Positions 52,904-61,821 of a stretch of 64,000 nt of DNA are shown piece by piece. The notes under the pieces are model-generated. The model was given only the letters and a program-made list of their open reading frames with translations, searched no databases and was not told where the DNA came from. Where the stretch lies: NCBI GenBank assembly GCA_000017645.1, contig CP000781.1:4265501-4329500 (forward strand). Reading direction: 5' to 3'. The position numbers and the translations under genes are program-made. The first letter of the stretch is position 1. The number at the start of each line of letters is the position of its first letter. The DNA comes from Xanthobacter autotrophicus Py2 (lineage in GTDB: Bacteria > Pseudomonadota > Alphaproteobacteria > Rhizobiales > Xanthobacteraceae).

Positions 52904-54420
52904 TGGCGCATCCGCCCGTCGCCGACCTGAAGCCGGAGGTCCTGCCCAAGGGCGATCTTCCGGCCCCCGGCCTGCCAGGCGCTCCGACCCTTCCACCGCC
53001 CACTCCGCACCAGGGGGCGGCCTCCGTCATCGGCAGCGCATTTACGGATGCGATCGTGAGCGGCCTGCTCACGGGCCTGCTGCTGCTGCCGCTGGTGGGC
53101 TTCCGCGCCACGGAGTCGGGCAGCGGGCCGCTGGGCCTCACCTATCGCTTCGGTCTCGTGGCCGTGTTTGCCGGCATCGTCGCGGTGCTGCGGCTGGTGC
53201 TGAACCTCACGGTCTGGCGGCGCGGCCGCAAGGTGAAGGTGAGCGCTGGGCCTTCCGCCTTCACCACGCTTGCGCAGAAGGCGGCGCCGGCCCTGAGGCC
53301 GGCCTTCTTCAGCTTCGCCATCGCCTATCCCTTCCTTGCCATCCTGCTGGCGGGGGGCCTGAGCCCCAGCCGCTACTGGGTGGACCTCGGAATCTATGTG
53401 CTCACCTATGTGATGCTGGGCTGGGGCCTCAACATCGTGGTGGGCCTCGCCGGGCTGCTCGATCTCGGCTATGTGGCCTTCTACGCCGTGGGCGCCTACA
53501 CCTTCGCCCTGCTCTCCACCAGCGTGCCGGTGAACGACTTCTTCGCCGGCCATCTCGGGGAGGGGTTCTGGACCGCCTGGTCGTTCTGGCTGTGCCTGCC
53601 CGTGTCCGGGCTGCTGGCCGCCTTTTGGGGCGTCATCCTGGGCTTCCCGGTGCTGCGGTTGAGGGGCGACTATCTCGCCATCGTCACGCTGGCGTTCGGC
53701 GAGATCATCCGCCTCGTGCTCATCAACTGGGTGTCGCTCACCAACGGCGGGGCGGGCATCTCCTCCATCCCGCCCATCTCCTTTTTCGGCGTGCCGTTCA
53801 ACGCCACCGACGAAGGCTTCGCGGCGAAGTATGGGCTCGACTTCGATTCCATGCACCGGATCATCTTCCTGTATTTCGTGATCCTGGGGCTGGCCGCGCT
53901 GACCGCGCTGGTCACCATCCGGCTGCGCCAGATGCCGGTGGGCCGGGCCTGGGAGGCCCTGCGGGAGGACGAGATCGCCTGCCGCTCGCTGGGCATCAAC
54001 ACCACCCTCACCAAGCTCACCGCGTTTGCCACCGGCGCCATGTTCGGCGGTTTCGCCGGTGCCTTCTTCGCGGTGCGGGTGCGCTTCGTCTCGCCCGAGA
54101 GCTTCACCTTTATGGAATCGGCGGTGATCCTCGCCATCGTGGTGCTGGGCGGCATGGGATCGCAGATGGGGGTGGCGGGGGCGGCCATCCTGCTCATCGG
54201 CGGCATGGAGATGCTGCGCAACCTCTCCTTCCTGAAAGCCGACTTCCTGTTCGGGCCGGATTTCGACCCTTCGCTCTACCGCATGCTCATCTTCGGCTTC
54301 GCCATGGTGGCAGTAATGGTGTGGCGCCCGCGCGGCCTCGTCTCCTCGCGCCTGCCCACCATCTTCCTGAAGGAACGCAAGGCGGTCTCCTCGGCCCTCG
54401 TCAAGGAGGGCCACGGCTGA
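52903..54420 (+). CDS. livM: Branched-chain amino acid ABC permease LivM
   Basis: The second permease (505 residues) of the high-affinity branched-chain amino acid importer. The family region is in the C-terminal two thirds ([58 protein letters not shown]). The first 150 residues include a Pro-rich start and two extra hydrophobic segments, so the protein is longer than E. coli LivM (about 425). Start and stop both overlap neighbours by one base, so translation is coupled. Confidence 0.93.
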   Translation: MAHPPVADLKPEVLPKGDLPAPGLPGAPTLPPPTPHQGAASVIGSAFTDAIVSGLLTGLLLLPLVGFRATESGSGPLGLTYRFGLVAVFAGIVAVLRLVLNLTVWRRGRKVKVSAGPSAFTTLAQKAAPALRPAFFSFAIAYPFLAILLAGGLSPSRYWVDLGIYVLTYVMLGWGLNIVVGLAGLLDLGYVAFYAVGAYTFALLSTSVPVNDFFAGHLGEGFWTAWSFWLCLPVSGLLAAFWGVILGFPVLRLRGDYLAIVTLAFGEIIRLVLINWVSLTNGGAGISSIPPISFFGVPFNATDEGFAAKYGLDFDSMHRIIFLYFVILGLAALTALVTIRLRQMPVGRAWEALREDEIACRSLGINTTLTKLTAFATGAMFGGFAGAFFAVRVRFVSPESFTFMESAVILAIVVLGGMGSQMGVAGAAILLIGGMEMLRNLSFLKADFLFGPDFDPSLYRMLIFGFAMVAVMVWRPRGLVSSRLPTIFLKERKAVSSALVKEGHG

Positions 54421-55346
54421 TGGCGAACCTTGATCCCGTGGCCGGCGCACGGGCGCCGATCCTGGCGGTGGACCACCTGTCCATGCGCTTTGGCGGCCTG
54501 ATCGCCGTGAATGACGTGTCCTTCGTCGCCGCCCGCGGCGAGGTGACGGCGGTGATCGGGCCCAACGGCGCCGGCAAGACCACCGTGTTCAACTGCATCA
54601 CCGGCTTCTACAAGCCGTCCGCCGGCCGCCTCGCCCTGTTCCACGGCGGCGCGGCGACGCCCGGCGAGCTCGATGCCGTCACCGCCTCCGGCCTGTCCTG
54701 GGGCCGCACCGGGGCGGGGGCGCTCTATCTGCTGGAGCGGCTGCCCGACCACAAGGTGGCGTCCTGGGCGCGGGTGGCCCGCACCTTCCAGAATATCCGC
54801 CTGTTCTCGGGCATGACCGTGCTGGAAAACCTGCTGGTGGCGCAGCACATGTCGCTCACCAGCGCCGGCCTGCTCAACCCCGCCGCCATCCTCAACCTGC
54901 CGTCCTGGAAGCGCCAGCAGAAGGGCGCCATGGACAAGGCCCTCTATTGGCTGCACCAGATCGGCCTGATGGAGCGTGCCGACGACCCGGCCGGCGACCT
55001 GCCCTATGGCGACCAGCGGCGCCTGGAGATCGCCCGCGCCATGTGCACCAACCCGGTGCTGCTCTGCCTCGACGAGCCGGCGGCGGGGCTAAACCCGCGC
55101 GAATCGGCGGCGCTCAACGAGCTGCTCCTCTCCATCCGGCGCGACCACGACACCTCGATCCTGCTCATCGAGCACGACATGTCGGTGGTGATGGAGATTT
55201 CCGACCACGTGGTCGTGCTGGAATATGGCTGCAAGATCGCCGACGGCACGCCGCAGGAGGTGCGCACCGATCCCAAGGTCATCGCCTCCTACCTCGGTGT
55301 CGAGGAGGAAGAGGCGGCCGTGGTGGAAGCGCAGGTGGGCGCATGA
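54420..55346 (+). CDS. livG: Branched-chain amino acid ABC ATPase LivG
   Basis: The first ATPase (308 residues) of the branched-chain amino acid importer. Walker A GPNGAGKTT (near residue 46), signature-like LPYGDQRRLEIARAM (near 193; the family uses LPYG in place of LSGG), Walker B LLCLDEPAAGLNPRE and the switch His in IEHDM are all present. An insert of about 30 residues after Walker A (GGAATPGELDAVT...) is longer than in E. coli LivG. The start overlaps the livM stop by one base, and its stop overlaps the livF start (ATGA). Confidence 0.94.
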   Translation: MANLDPVAGARAPILAVDHLSMRFGGLIAVNDVSFVAARGEVTAVIGPNGAGKTTVFNCITGFYKPSAGRLALFHGGAATPGELDAVTASGLSWGRTGAGALYLLERLPDHKVASWARVARTFQNIRLFSGMTVLENLLVAQHMSLTSAGLLNPAAILNLPSWKRQQKGAMDKALYWLHQIGLMERADDPAGDLPYGDQRRLEIARAMCTNPVLLCLDEPAAGLNPRESAALNELLLSIRRDHDTSILLIEHDMSVVMEISDHVVVLEYGCKIADGTPQEVRTDPKVIASYLGVEEEEAAVVEAQVGA

Positions 55347-56116
55347 CGGCCCAGACCCTTGCCCCCGGAGCCGTGGCCGCCCAGCCGGCGCCGAAAGGCC
55401 AGCCGCTGCTGTCGGTCAGCGGCGTCACCGCCTATTACGGCAAGATCATCGCGCTGAAGGGCGTGGACATCGCGGTGAACGAGGGCGAGATCGTCACCCT
55501 CATCGGCGCCAACGGGGCCGGCAAGTCGACGCTGATGATGACCATCTGCGGCAGCCCGCGGGCACGGGACGGCCGCATCGTCTTCGCCGGGCGCGACATC
55601 ACCGGCCTGCCCACCCATGAGATCATGCGGCTCAACATCGCCCAGTCCCCCGAGGGGCGGCGCATCTTTCCGCGCATGAGCGTCTACGAGAACCTGCAGA
55701 TGGGCGCCGCTGTCACCGGCAATGCCCATTTCGCGGAGGATCTGGAGCGCATGTTCGAGATGTTCCCGCGCCTGAAGGAGCGCATTGACCAGCGCGGCGG
55801 CACCCTCTCCGGCGGCGAGCAGCAGATGCTCTCCATCGCCCGCGCGCTCATGAGCCGCCCCCGCCTGCTGCTGCTGGACGAGCCGTCGCTGGGCCTCGCG
55901 CCGCTGGTGGTGAAGCAGATCTTCGACGCCATCAAGCTCTTGAACGAGACCGAGGGCCTCACCGTGTTCCTGGTGGAGCAGAACGCCTACCACGCCCTCA
56001 AGCTGGCCCACCGCGGCTATGTGATGGTCAACGGGCGCGTCACCATGTCGGGCACCGGGGCGGAGCTGCTGGCCCGGCCCGAGGTGCGTGCCGCCTATCT
56101 GGAGGGAGGCCGTTGA
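55343..56116 (+). CDS. livF: Branched-chain amino acid ABC ATPase LivF
   Basis: The second ATPase (257 residues). Walker A GANGAGKST (near residue 53), signature LSGGEQQMLSIARALM (near 157), Walker B LLLLDEPSLGLAPLV and switch VEQNA are intact. The YGKIIALKGVDIAVNEGEIVTLIG region is typical. An N-terminal extension of about 18 Ala/Gln/Pro residues precedes the domain. It overlaps livG by four bases and the following small membrane gene by one base. Confidence 0.95.
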   Translation: MTAQTLAPGAVAAQPAPKGQPLLSVSGVTAYYGKIIALKGVDIAVNEGEIVTLIGANGAGKSTLMMTICGSPRARDGRIVFAGRDITGLPTHEIMRLNIAQSPEGRRIFPRMSVYENLQMGAAVTGNAHFAEDLERMFEMFPRLKERIDQRGGTLSGGEQQMLSIARALMSRPRLLLLDEPSLGLAPLVVKQIFDAIKLLNETEGLTVFLVEQNAYHALKLAHRGYVMVNGRVTMSGTGAELLARPEVRAAYLEGGR

Positions 56117-56559
56117 TGGCGTCGAAGGCGGATCCGGGGCGCGCCTCGTCCCCCCTGCTCATCGGCCCGCTGGTGGTGATCGCCGTGCTGGTGGTGCTGA
56201 TCGCCCTCTGGCCCCAAGACCTGATCGGCGCCTCCCTGGGGGATTTCCTGCTGGTCACGCTGTTTCTTGGCGGCGCCGCTGCATGGCGCACCGGCAAGGC
56301 GGTGGCGCAGGGCTGGGCGCCGTTTCTGCAGCTCGTGTTCTACTGCCTGCTGCTGGCTGGCGCGGTGCGCTTCTGCCACTTCGCCCTGTTCGAGGACGAG
56401 CTGTTGTCGCTGGAGCCGTTCGCGGTGGAATTCGTGCTGCTCACGTCCATCGCGACGCTGGGCTTCCGCGCCCACCGCAAGCGCCAGATGACGGTGCAGT
56501 ACGGCTGGATGTACGAGCCGGCGGGCAAGCTCGCCTGGCGTCCAAAGACATTCGGTTGA
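56116..56559 (+). CDS. Small membrane protein of the liv operon, possibly DUF6867
   Basis: A 147-residue integral membrane protein with about four helices (around LLIGPLVVIAVLVVLIALW, DFLLVTLFLGGAAAW, PFLQLVFYCLLLAGAVRF and VEFVLLTSIATLGFRAH). It ends with a conserved-looking cytoplasmic tail, MTVQYGWMYEPAGKLAWRPK. The ATG at 56116 overlaps the livF stop. In related genomes a protein of this type often follows livF; I believe it is the one called DUF6867, but I am not certain. Its role in the transporter is unknown. Confidence 0.78.
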   Translation: MASKADPGRASSPLLIGPLVVIAVLVVLIALWPQDLIGASLGDFLLVTLFLGGAAAWRTGKAVAQGWAPFLQLVFYCLLLAGAVRFCHFALFEDELLSLEPFAVEFVLLTSIATLGFRAHRKRQMTVQYGWMYEPAGKLAWRPKTFG

Positions 56560-56678
56560 AACCGGCGCGAGGTGCCGCGCGCGGCATCGACAGGCCGGGG
56601 AATTGCGGCACAATGCGCCGCGGAGTTTCACTGGGAGGCGGACCGGTGTTCCGCTCCCGGACGAAAGGGAGAGACCTG

Positions 56679-57779
56679 ATGAAGAAGCTCTTGATGGCGT
56701 CGCTCGCTCTGGGCGCCAGCCTTCTGCTTGCGGCTGAGGCCCAGGCGCAGGTGAAGATGGGCGTCGGCGGTCCCATGACCGGCGCGAATGCTGCCTTCGG
56801 CGCCCAGCTGAAGACCGGCGCCGAGCAGGCCGTGGCCGACATCAACGCCGCCGGCGGCATCCTCGGCCAGAAGATCCAGCTCTCGGTTGGCGACGACGGC
56901 GGCAAGCCCGAGCAGGGCAAGTCTGCGGCCAACAAGTTCATCTCCGACGGCGTCAAGTTCGTGGTCGGCCACTTCAACTCCGGCGTGTCGATCCCGACTT
57001 CGCAGGATTACGAGGAAGCCGGCGTCCTCCAGATCAGCCCCGCCTCCACCAACCCGACCTTCACCGAGCGCAAGATGTGGAACACGTTCCGCACCTGCGG
57101 CCGGGACGACCAGCAGGGCGCGGTGGCCGGCGCCTATATCGTCAAGAACTTCAAGGGCAAGAAGGTCGCCATCGTCCACGACAAGACCCCCTACGGCAAG
57201 GGTCTGGCGGACGAGACGCAGAAGACCATCAACAAGGGCGGCGTGAAGGAAGTCCTCTATGAGGGCATCAATCCCGGCGAGAAGGACTATTCGGCCCTCG
57301 TCTCCAAGCTGAAGGCCAATGGCGTCGACCTGCTCTACTACGGCGGCCTGCATCCCGAGGCCGGCCTTCTGGTACGTCAGATGCGCGACCAGGGCATGAA
57401 GACTGTGCTGTTCTCTGGCGACGGCATCACCGACAAGGAATACTGGACCATCGCCGGTCCCGGCGCCGAGGGCACGCTGATGACCTTCGGCCCCGATCCG
57501 CGCAACAATCCGGCGGCCAAGGACATCGTCGCCGCCTTCAAGGCCAAGGGCGTGGATCCGGAAGGTTACGTGCTCTACTCCTATGCCGCGGTGCAGGTGA
57601 TGAAGCAGGCGGCCGAGGCGGCCAAGTCCCTCGATCCCAAGAAGGTGGCCGCCGAGATCCATTCCGGCAAGACCTTCAACACCGTGCTCGGCCCGCTCTC
57701 CTTCGACAAGAAGGGCGACATCACCAAGCTCGACTATGTGGTCTACGTCTGGAAGGACGGCGCCTACACCCAGCTCTGA
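56679..57779 (+). CDS. Branched-chain amino acid substrate-binding protein
   Basis: The periplasmic binding protein of the liv system (366 residues, Peripla_BP_6/LivJ-LivK type). The signal peptide LLMASLALGASLLLAAEAQAQ is cleaved near residue 23. The mature start VKMGVGGPMTGANAAFGAQLK and the segments FVVGHFNSGVSIPTSQDYEEAGV and KVAIVHDKTPYGKGLADE are characteristic. The start at 56679 follows AAAGGGAGAGACCTG. It lies 119 bases after the previous gene; a strong terminator follows. Which amino acids it binds cannot be decided from sequence. Confidence 0.95.
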   Translation: MKKLLMASLALGASLLLAAEAQAQVKMGVGGPMTGANAAFGAQLKTGAEQAVADINAAGGILGQKIQLSVGDDGGKPEQGKSAANKFISDGVKFVVGHFNSGVSIPTSQDYEEAGVLQISPASTNPTFTERKMWNTFRTCGRDDQQGAVAGAYIVKNFKGKKVAIVHDKTPYGKGLADETQKTINKGGVKEVLYEGINPGEKDYSALVSKLKANGVDLLYYGGLHPEAGLLVRQMRDQGMKTVLFSGDGITDKEYWTIAGPGAEGTLMTFGPDPRNNPAAKDIVAAFKAKGVDPEGYVLYSYAAVQVMKQAAEAAKSLDPKKVAAEIHSGKTFNTVLGPLSFDKKGDITKLDYVVYVWKDGAYTQL

Positions 57780-57784
57780 CCGGT

Positions 57785-57833
57785 CGGAGCGTTTTCGAGC
57801 GAAGTGAACACCGGTTCGCATGACGGAAACGCA
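57785..57833. repeat. Dispersed palindromic element, copy 2
   Basis: GGAGCGTTTTCGAGCGAAGTGAACACCGGTTCGCATGACGGAAACGC in outline: the arms GCGTTTTC and GGAAACGC and the inner GCGAA/TTCGC pair match copy 1 at 18364-18413. It starts six bases after the binding-protein stop and precedes the terminator. Confidence 0.75.
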
Positions 57834-57850
57834 CCAGTCTCGGTGACAGT

Positions 57851-57880
57851 AAGGCCCGCGCTCTGCGCGGGCCTTTTTGT
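57851..57880 (+). terminator. Terminator of the liv operon
   Basis: Stem AAGGCCCGCGC with GCGCGGGCCTT and loop TCT, followed by TTTTGTT. It lies 72 bases after the substrate-binding protein's stop. Confidence 0.92.
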
Positions 57881-58180
57881 TGCGTAAACCGAATGGCTCC
57901 GGCGCGAGCTATTCCACGCGGGCGCGGCCTGGCACGTCGTGTCGCGCCCCTGACCACATATTTACCACGGCAGTCGGTTGACCCGGCGGGTCGCAGGCCG
58001 CAGTCTCAGTATATTGTCGACATGAAGATCGGCGAACGTCGGCGCAGACCGCTTCAGGCGGGATGAGCAAGGCACATAAGCGCACGCACGGGAGCCTCAG
58101 GCGACCGGATGGGCGATGGGGCAGGGAATGGTCGCGGGCGGGCAGGTCTCACGCCTCTCTCACGCCTCACCGTTCTGCTC
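57881..58180. other. 300-base gap before the BASS transporter
   Basis: It should hold the promoter of the transporter at 58181. The centre, from about 57955 to 58035, is AT-richer and has a TGTCGACA palindrome at 58015-58022 beside ATATT. This might be an operator, but it is too short to assign. Nothing else stands out. Confidence 0.4.
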
Positions 58181-59245
58181 ATGTTGTCACGACTGAAGCT
58201 CGATCCGTTCGTCGTCGCCCTCGCCCTCACCGTCTCCCTGGCCCTGGTCTGGCCGCAGCCCGGCGTCACGGGCGGCGTGCTCCATGCCGACAAGGCCGCG
58301 AGCTGGGGCGTCGCGCTAATCTTTTTCCTTTATGGCATCTCGCTGTCGCCGAAGCGGCTGCTTGAAAGCGCGACCCGCTGGGAGCTGCACCTGATCGTGC
58401 AGCTGGGCACCTTCCTGCTGTTTCCCGCGGTGGTCATGGGGCTGCTGGCCCTGGTGGGCGACCGCCTGCCGGAGGCAGTGGCGACGGGATTCTTCTTCCT
58501 CGCCGCCCTGCCGTCCACGGTCTCCTCCTCGGTGGCGATGACCTCGCTGGCGCGGGGCAACGTGCCGGTGGCCATCTTCAATGCCTCGATCTCCAGCCTG
58601 ATCGGCGTGTTCGCCACGCCCGTGCTCATGGCCTGGTACCTGCACACGGTGGGCGGGGGGATGACACTCGGTCCGGTGATCCTGAAGCTGATCATCCTGG
58701 TGATCCTGCCGCTGGCGGTGGGACAGGCGGCGCGGCCGCTGCTGCTGAAGCTGGTGGAGCGTCATCGTCAGGTGGTGCGCATCGCCGACCGGGCGGTGAT
58801 CCTGGCCATTGTCTACAATTCGTTCTGCGACAGCGTCGCCGCCGGCGTGTGGAAGGGCCACAGCCCGGTGCTGCTGCTGGAGATCGTGGCCGGCGTGCTG
58901 GCGCTGTTTTCCGTGGTCTACCTGCTGATCGGGGTCGCCTGCCGGGTCTTCGGCTTCTCCCGGCCCGACACCATTGCGGTGGTGTTCTGCGCCTCGAAGA
59001 AGTCGCTCGCCACCGGCCTGCCCATGGCGCAGGTGATGTTCAACGGGTCGCCGGACCTGTCGCTGATCATCACCCCGATCATGCTCTACCACTTCCTGCA
59101 ACTGGTCATCGTCGGCATCATCGCCGGCCGCAGCGGGGCGCTGGAGGCGGAGGAGACCGAGCCCGCCGTTCTCGCCGAGGACGATGATGACCTCGTGCCC
59201 GACGCGGTGCCGCAGCATCGGCAGGCGTCCTCGACCGCCTCCTGA
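58181..59245 (+). CDS. Bile acid:sodium symporter family (BASS) transporter
   Basis: A 354-residue membrane protein with about ten helices of the BASS/arsenite-permease-like superfamily, close to the YfeH/SLC10A7 group. Features: GVALIFFLYGISLSPKRLLE (N-terminal repeat, near residue 48), ALPSTVSSSVAMTSLARGN (the crossover motif, near 113) and FCASKKSLATGLPMAQVMF in the second half. The C-terminal 30 residues are acidic and probably cytoplasmic. The substrate is unknown. I chose ATG 58181 (MLSRLKLDPFVV) because hydrophobic sequence starts here; the frame extends upstream to 58109. Confidence 0.9.
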   Translation: MLSRLKLDPFVVALALTVSLALVWPQPGVTGGVLHADKAASWGVALIFFLYGISLSPKRLLESATRWELHLIVQLGTFLLFPAVVMGLLALVGDRLPEAVATGFFFLAALPSTVSSSVAMTSLARGNVPVAIFNASISSLIGVFATPVLMAWYLHTVGGGMTLGPVILKLIILVILPLAVGQAARPLLLKLVERHRQVVRIADRAVILAIVYNSFCDSVAAGVWKGHSPVLLLEIVAGVLALFSVVYLLIGVACRVFGFSRPDTIAVVFCASKKSLATGLPMAQVMFNGSPDLSLIITPIMLYHFLQLVIVGIIAGRSGALEAEETEPAVLAEDDDDLVPDAVPQHRQASSTAS

Positions 59246-59252
59246 TGGACGC

Positions 59253-60125
59253 TCAGGCGGTGGGGATCTCCTCCACCGCCAGCTCGAAGGTAATGAGCAC
59301 CGGATTGGCGCCCGGCACCAGCCGGCCTTCGGCCATGGCGCCGGTGAGGCTGACGAGTGCGAGGTCGATCTGTGCGGCGAGCGCGCCGGAGGCGTCGGGC
59401 GCCACGGTGCCCGAGGTCACGAACACCTCGGTGGCGTAGTCGTCCACGGTTGGGGCATCGGCGAAGCGGGCGCCAATGAGGCTGCCCACCCCACCGCGCA
59501 GATGCCCGCCGGCAAAGCCGTGGCGGCGGCATAATTCCTCCACCGCCGCGCCGATCTCCACGTTCGGCCGGACGCGCGCGAAGGCGATGCGCGGGCCGCC
59601 TTCTGCCGGCGCGATGTGGGCGTGAGGCGTGAAGAGGGGGAAATTGGTCTCGGTATCGAAATCGGCGGTGGTCTCCACCTCGGCGGCGGCATAGGCGCGG
59701 GCGCGGATGGGGGCGGCCACCACCGTCTGGTGGGGCATGATGTGGCCGCCGTGGCGGCTGCCGTCCGGCTCGATCCAGAAGGCGTGGCAATGGATGAAGG
59801 GCGCGCCGTCCTTGCGGCCGAAGGTGACGTTGCCGCGCTCCAGCCGCGTCTCGCCCGCCGGGGTGAAGGGCGCGCTGTACCAGGCGGCGTGGGTGGCGTC
59901 GGAGGATGCGGCCGGCATCACATAGGTGAAGGGACCGAAGCCGCCGTCGGAGATTTCCACCTGCGCCGCACCCATGCCCGCAGCAATGAGCGGTCCGGTG
60001 ATGGCGACATTGAGGGTGAGGCCCGGTTCCAGCGTGAAATCGAGCACCTGTAGCCGGCCCACGGCGCTTTCGATGCGCTCGCGCGGCGCCGGCCCCGGCT
60101 GTGCAATCCGGCGCATGTCCCCCAT
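59253..60125 (-). CDS. PCC/DUF296 domain protein, two domains
   Basis: A 290-residue cytoplasmic protein with PCC-fold (formerly DUF296) features in both halves. The second half has the clearer signature, FAGGHLRGGVGSLIGARFADAP and EVFVTSGTVAPDASG. The first half has GAPFIHCHAFWIEPDGSRHGGHIMP, whose His-rich segment (CHAFW..HGGH) is like the metal site of PCC proteins. The fold occurs in plant AT-hook proteins and bacterial proteins of unknown role. The start is ATG 60125 (MGDMRRIAQPG). It is convergent with the BASS transporter, seven bases apart. Confidence 0.83.
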   Translation of the reverse strand: MGDMRRIAQPGPAPRERIESAVGRLQVLDFTLEPGLTLNVAITGPLIAAGMGAAQVEISDGGFGPFTYVMPAASSDATHAAWYSAPFTPAGETRLERGNVTFGRKDGAPFIHCHAFWIEPDGSRHGGHIMPHQTVVAAPIRARAYAAAEVETTADFDTETNFPLFTPHAHIAPAEGGPRIAFARVRPNVEIGAAVEELCRRHGFAGGHLRGGVGSLIGARFADAPTVDDYATEVFVTSGTVAPDASGALAAQIDLALVSLTGAMAEGRLVPGANPVLITFELAVEEIPTA

Positions 60126-60225
60126 GGCGTCCTCCCTGTTTGCCCTGTCCGATAGCACGGGCGGAGGGCGTCTTCACCCTTCATGCCACGGCCTCGGTCA
60201 TCGACGGATGCCGCGCGGGCTGGCG

Positions 60226-61314
60226 TCACCGCTCCGGCGGATAGAGATGGACGCCGCCGCAATTGTCGGAGACGGCGAGGCGCGTGCCGGCGGGCGCAAT
60301 GTGGCCAGGGGTCAGGGGCACCTTGCCGGCACCGCCGGGGATGTCGAGCACATAGGTGGGCAGCGCGATGCCCGAGAGCCGCCCGCGCAGGGCGCGCATC
60401 AGTTCCTGTCCCCGCGCGATGTCGAGGCGGAAATGGGCGGTGCCGGGGGCAAGGTCGGGATGGTGCAGGTAATAGGGCTTCACCCGGCATTCCACGAGGC
60501 TGCGGAACAAGGCGGCGAGGGTGTCCGCCTCGTCGTTCACTCCACGCAGCAGCACCGACTGGGACAGGAGCGGAATGCCAGCGTCCGCCATGCGGGCGAG
60601 GGCCGAACGGGCATCCGGCGTCAGCTCGCGGGCGTGGTTCACATGCACCGCCACGTAGGAGGTGAGGCCCGGCGCCTTGAGCGCGGCAATGAGCGCATCG
60701 CTCACCCGTTCCGGCGCGGCGATGGGCACGCGGGTGTGGAAGCGCACGATCTTCACATGGGCGATGGCGGCGAGGCGCGCCATCACCTCGCCCATGCGGC
60801 GGGGCGACAGCATGAAGGGGTCGCCGCCGGTGAGGATCACCTCCCAGATCTCGGGATGGGCGGAAAGATACGCGAAGGCCCGCTCCAGCGCTTCCGGTGA
60901 CAGGGTGGCTGCCGCGCCCGGCCCCACCATCTCGCGGCGGAAGCAGAAGCGGCAATAGACGGCGCACACCCCCACGATCTTCAGCAGCGCCCGGTCGCGA
61001 TAGCGGTGGACGATGCCAGGCACCGGGCTGTGGGCTTCATCGCCGATGGGGTCCGCCAACTCTTCCGGCCGCACCTCCAGCTCGGCGGGATGCGGCACGA
61101 ACTGGCGGGCGATGGGGTCGGCGGGGTCGGTGCGGTCGATGGCGTCGACGAGCGTCGGCGTCACTGCCACCGCATAGCGTTCGGCCACGCGGGCCAGCGC
61201 ATCGCGGTCGCGCGCGTCTGCAAGGCCGGCGGCGACGAGGTCGTCGCCCGAGCGCAGGGTGCCTTGATCGCGGGCGGGCAGAGGCAGAAGGTTCGGCTGC
61301 GGAAGGTTTGGCAT
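60226..61314 (-). CDS. Lysine 2,3-aminomutase/EpmB-like radical SAM protein
   Basis: A radical SAM, PLP-dependent aminomutase of 362 residues. The cluster motif is CAVYCRFCFRRE (CX3CX2C, near residue 120). The segment EVILTGGDPFMLS is near 158. A PLP-binding-type LPTYVLDIPGGAGKVPL is near 325, where the Lys before VPL would carry PLP. The length is closer to EpmB (E. coli 342 residues), which makes beta-lysine for EF-P, than to the catabolic clostridial enzyme (about 416). Neither epmA nor efp is adjacent, so the role is open. It is divergent from the XdhC-type gene. Confidence 0.88.
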   Translation of the reverse strand: MPNLPQPNLLPLPARDQGTLRSGDDLVAAGLADARDRDALARVAERYAVAVTPTLVDAIDRTDPADPIARQFVPHPAELEVRPEELADPIGDEAHSPVPGIVHRYRDRALLKIVGVCAVYCRFCFRREMVGPGAAATLSPEALERAFAYLSAHPEIWEVILTGGDPFMLSPRRMGEVMARLAAIAHVKIVRFHTRVPIAAPERVSDALIAALKAPGLTSYVAVHVNHARELTPDARSALARMADAGIPLLSQSVLLRGVNDEADTLAALFRSLVECRVKPYYLHHPDLAPGTAHFRLDIARGQELMRALRGRLSGIALPTYVLDIPGGAGKVPLTPGHIAPAGTRLAVSDNCGGVHLYPPER

Positions 61315-61399
61315 GGGCGTTGGGGCACCTATATGGGATGCGTCCGGCCTTGCCAATTCACGAGCCCCGCCGGGAGCGGCGATGCCAAGGAGCGATTCC

Positions 61400-61723
61400 A
61401 TGGACGTGACCGAAAGCGATGTCCTGGCCGCCGCCGAGCGCTGGCGCCGCGAGGGGCGTGGCGTGGCGCTCGCCACGGTGCTGGAAACCTGGGGCTCGGC
61501 GCCCCGCCCGGTGGGTAGCCGGCTCGTCATCGATGCCGAGGGCAATTTCCTCGGCTCCGTCTCCGGCGGTTGCGTGGAGGGCGCGGTGGTGGGTGAGGCG
61601 GCGGATGTGATTGCCTCCGGCGTGCCGCGGACGCTTGAATTCGGCGTCGCCGATGAGGCCGCCTGGAAGGTGGGACTGTCCTGCGGGGGCAAGATCGCGG
61701 TCTTTGTGGAGCGTGTGGATTGA
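61400..61723 (+). CDS. XdhC/CoxI family protein, N-terminal-domain type
   Basis: A 107-residue protein equal to the XdhC/CoxI domain alone: GVALATVLETWGSAPRPVGSRLVID near residue 20 (core TWGSAPRPVGSRL) and GSVSGGCVEGAVV near 50, ending with LSCGGKIAVFVERVD. In full-length XdhC this is followed by a Rossmann domain; here that is on the next gene. The start at 61400 has AAGGAG eight bases upstream. Family members bind molybdenum cofactor and sulfurate or insert it into xanthine dehydrogenase/CO dehydrogenase-type enzymes. The next gene begins 98 bases later. Confidence 0.92.
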   Translation: MDVTESDVLAAAERWRREGRGVALATVLETWGSAPRPVGSRLVIDAEGNFLGSVSGGCVEGAVVGEAADVIASGVPRTLEFGVADEAAWKVGLSCGGKIAVFVERVD

Positions 61724-61821
61724 GAAGGTCGCCGGTGACGCGGCGCGTCCGGCGTTATATTCATTGGGGAAGATGACGCAGCCGGCCCGGCCGGCCGCTC
61801 CCTCAGGGAGGATGCCCACCC

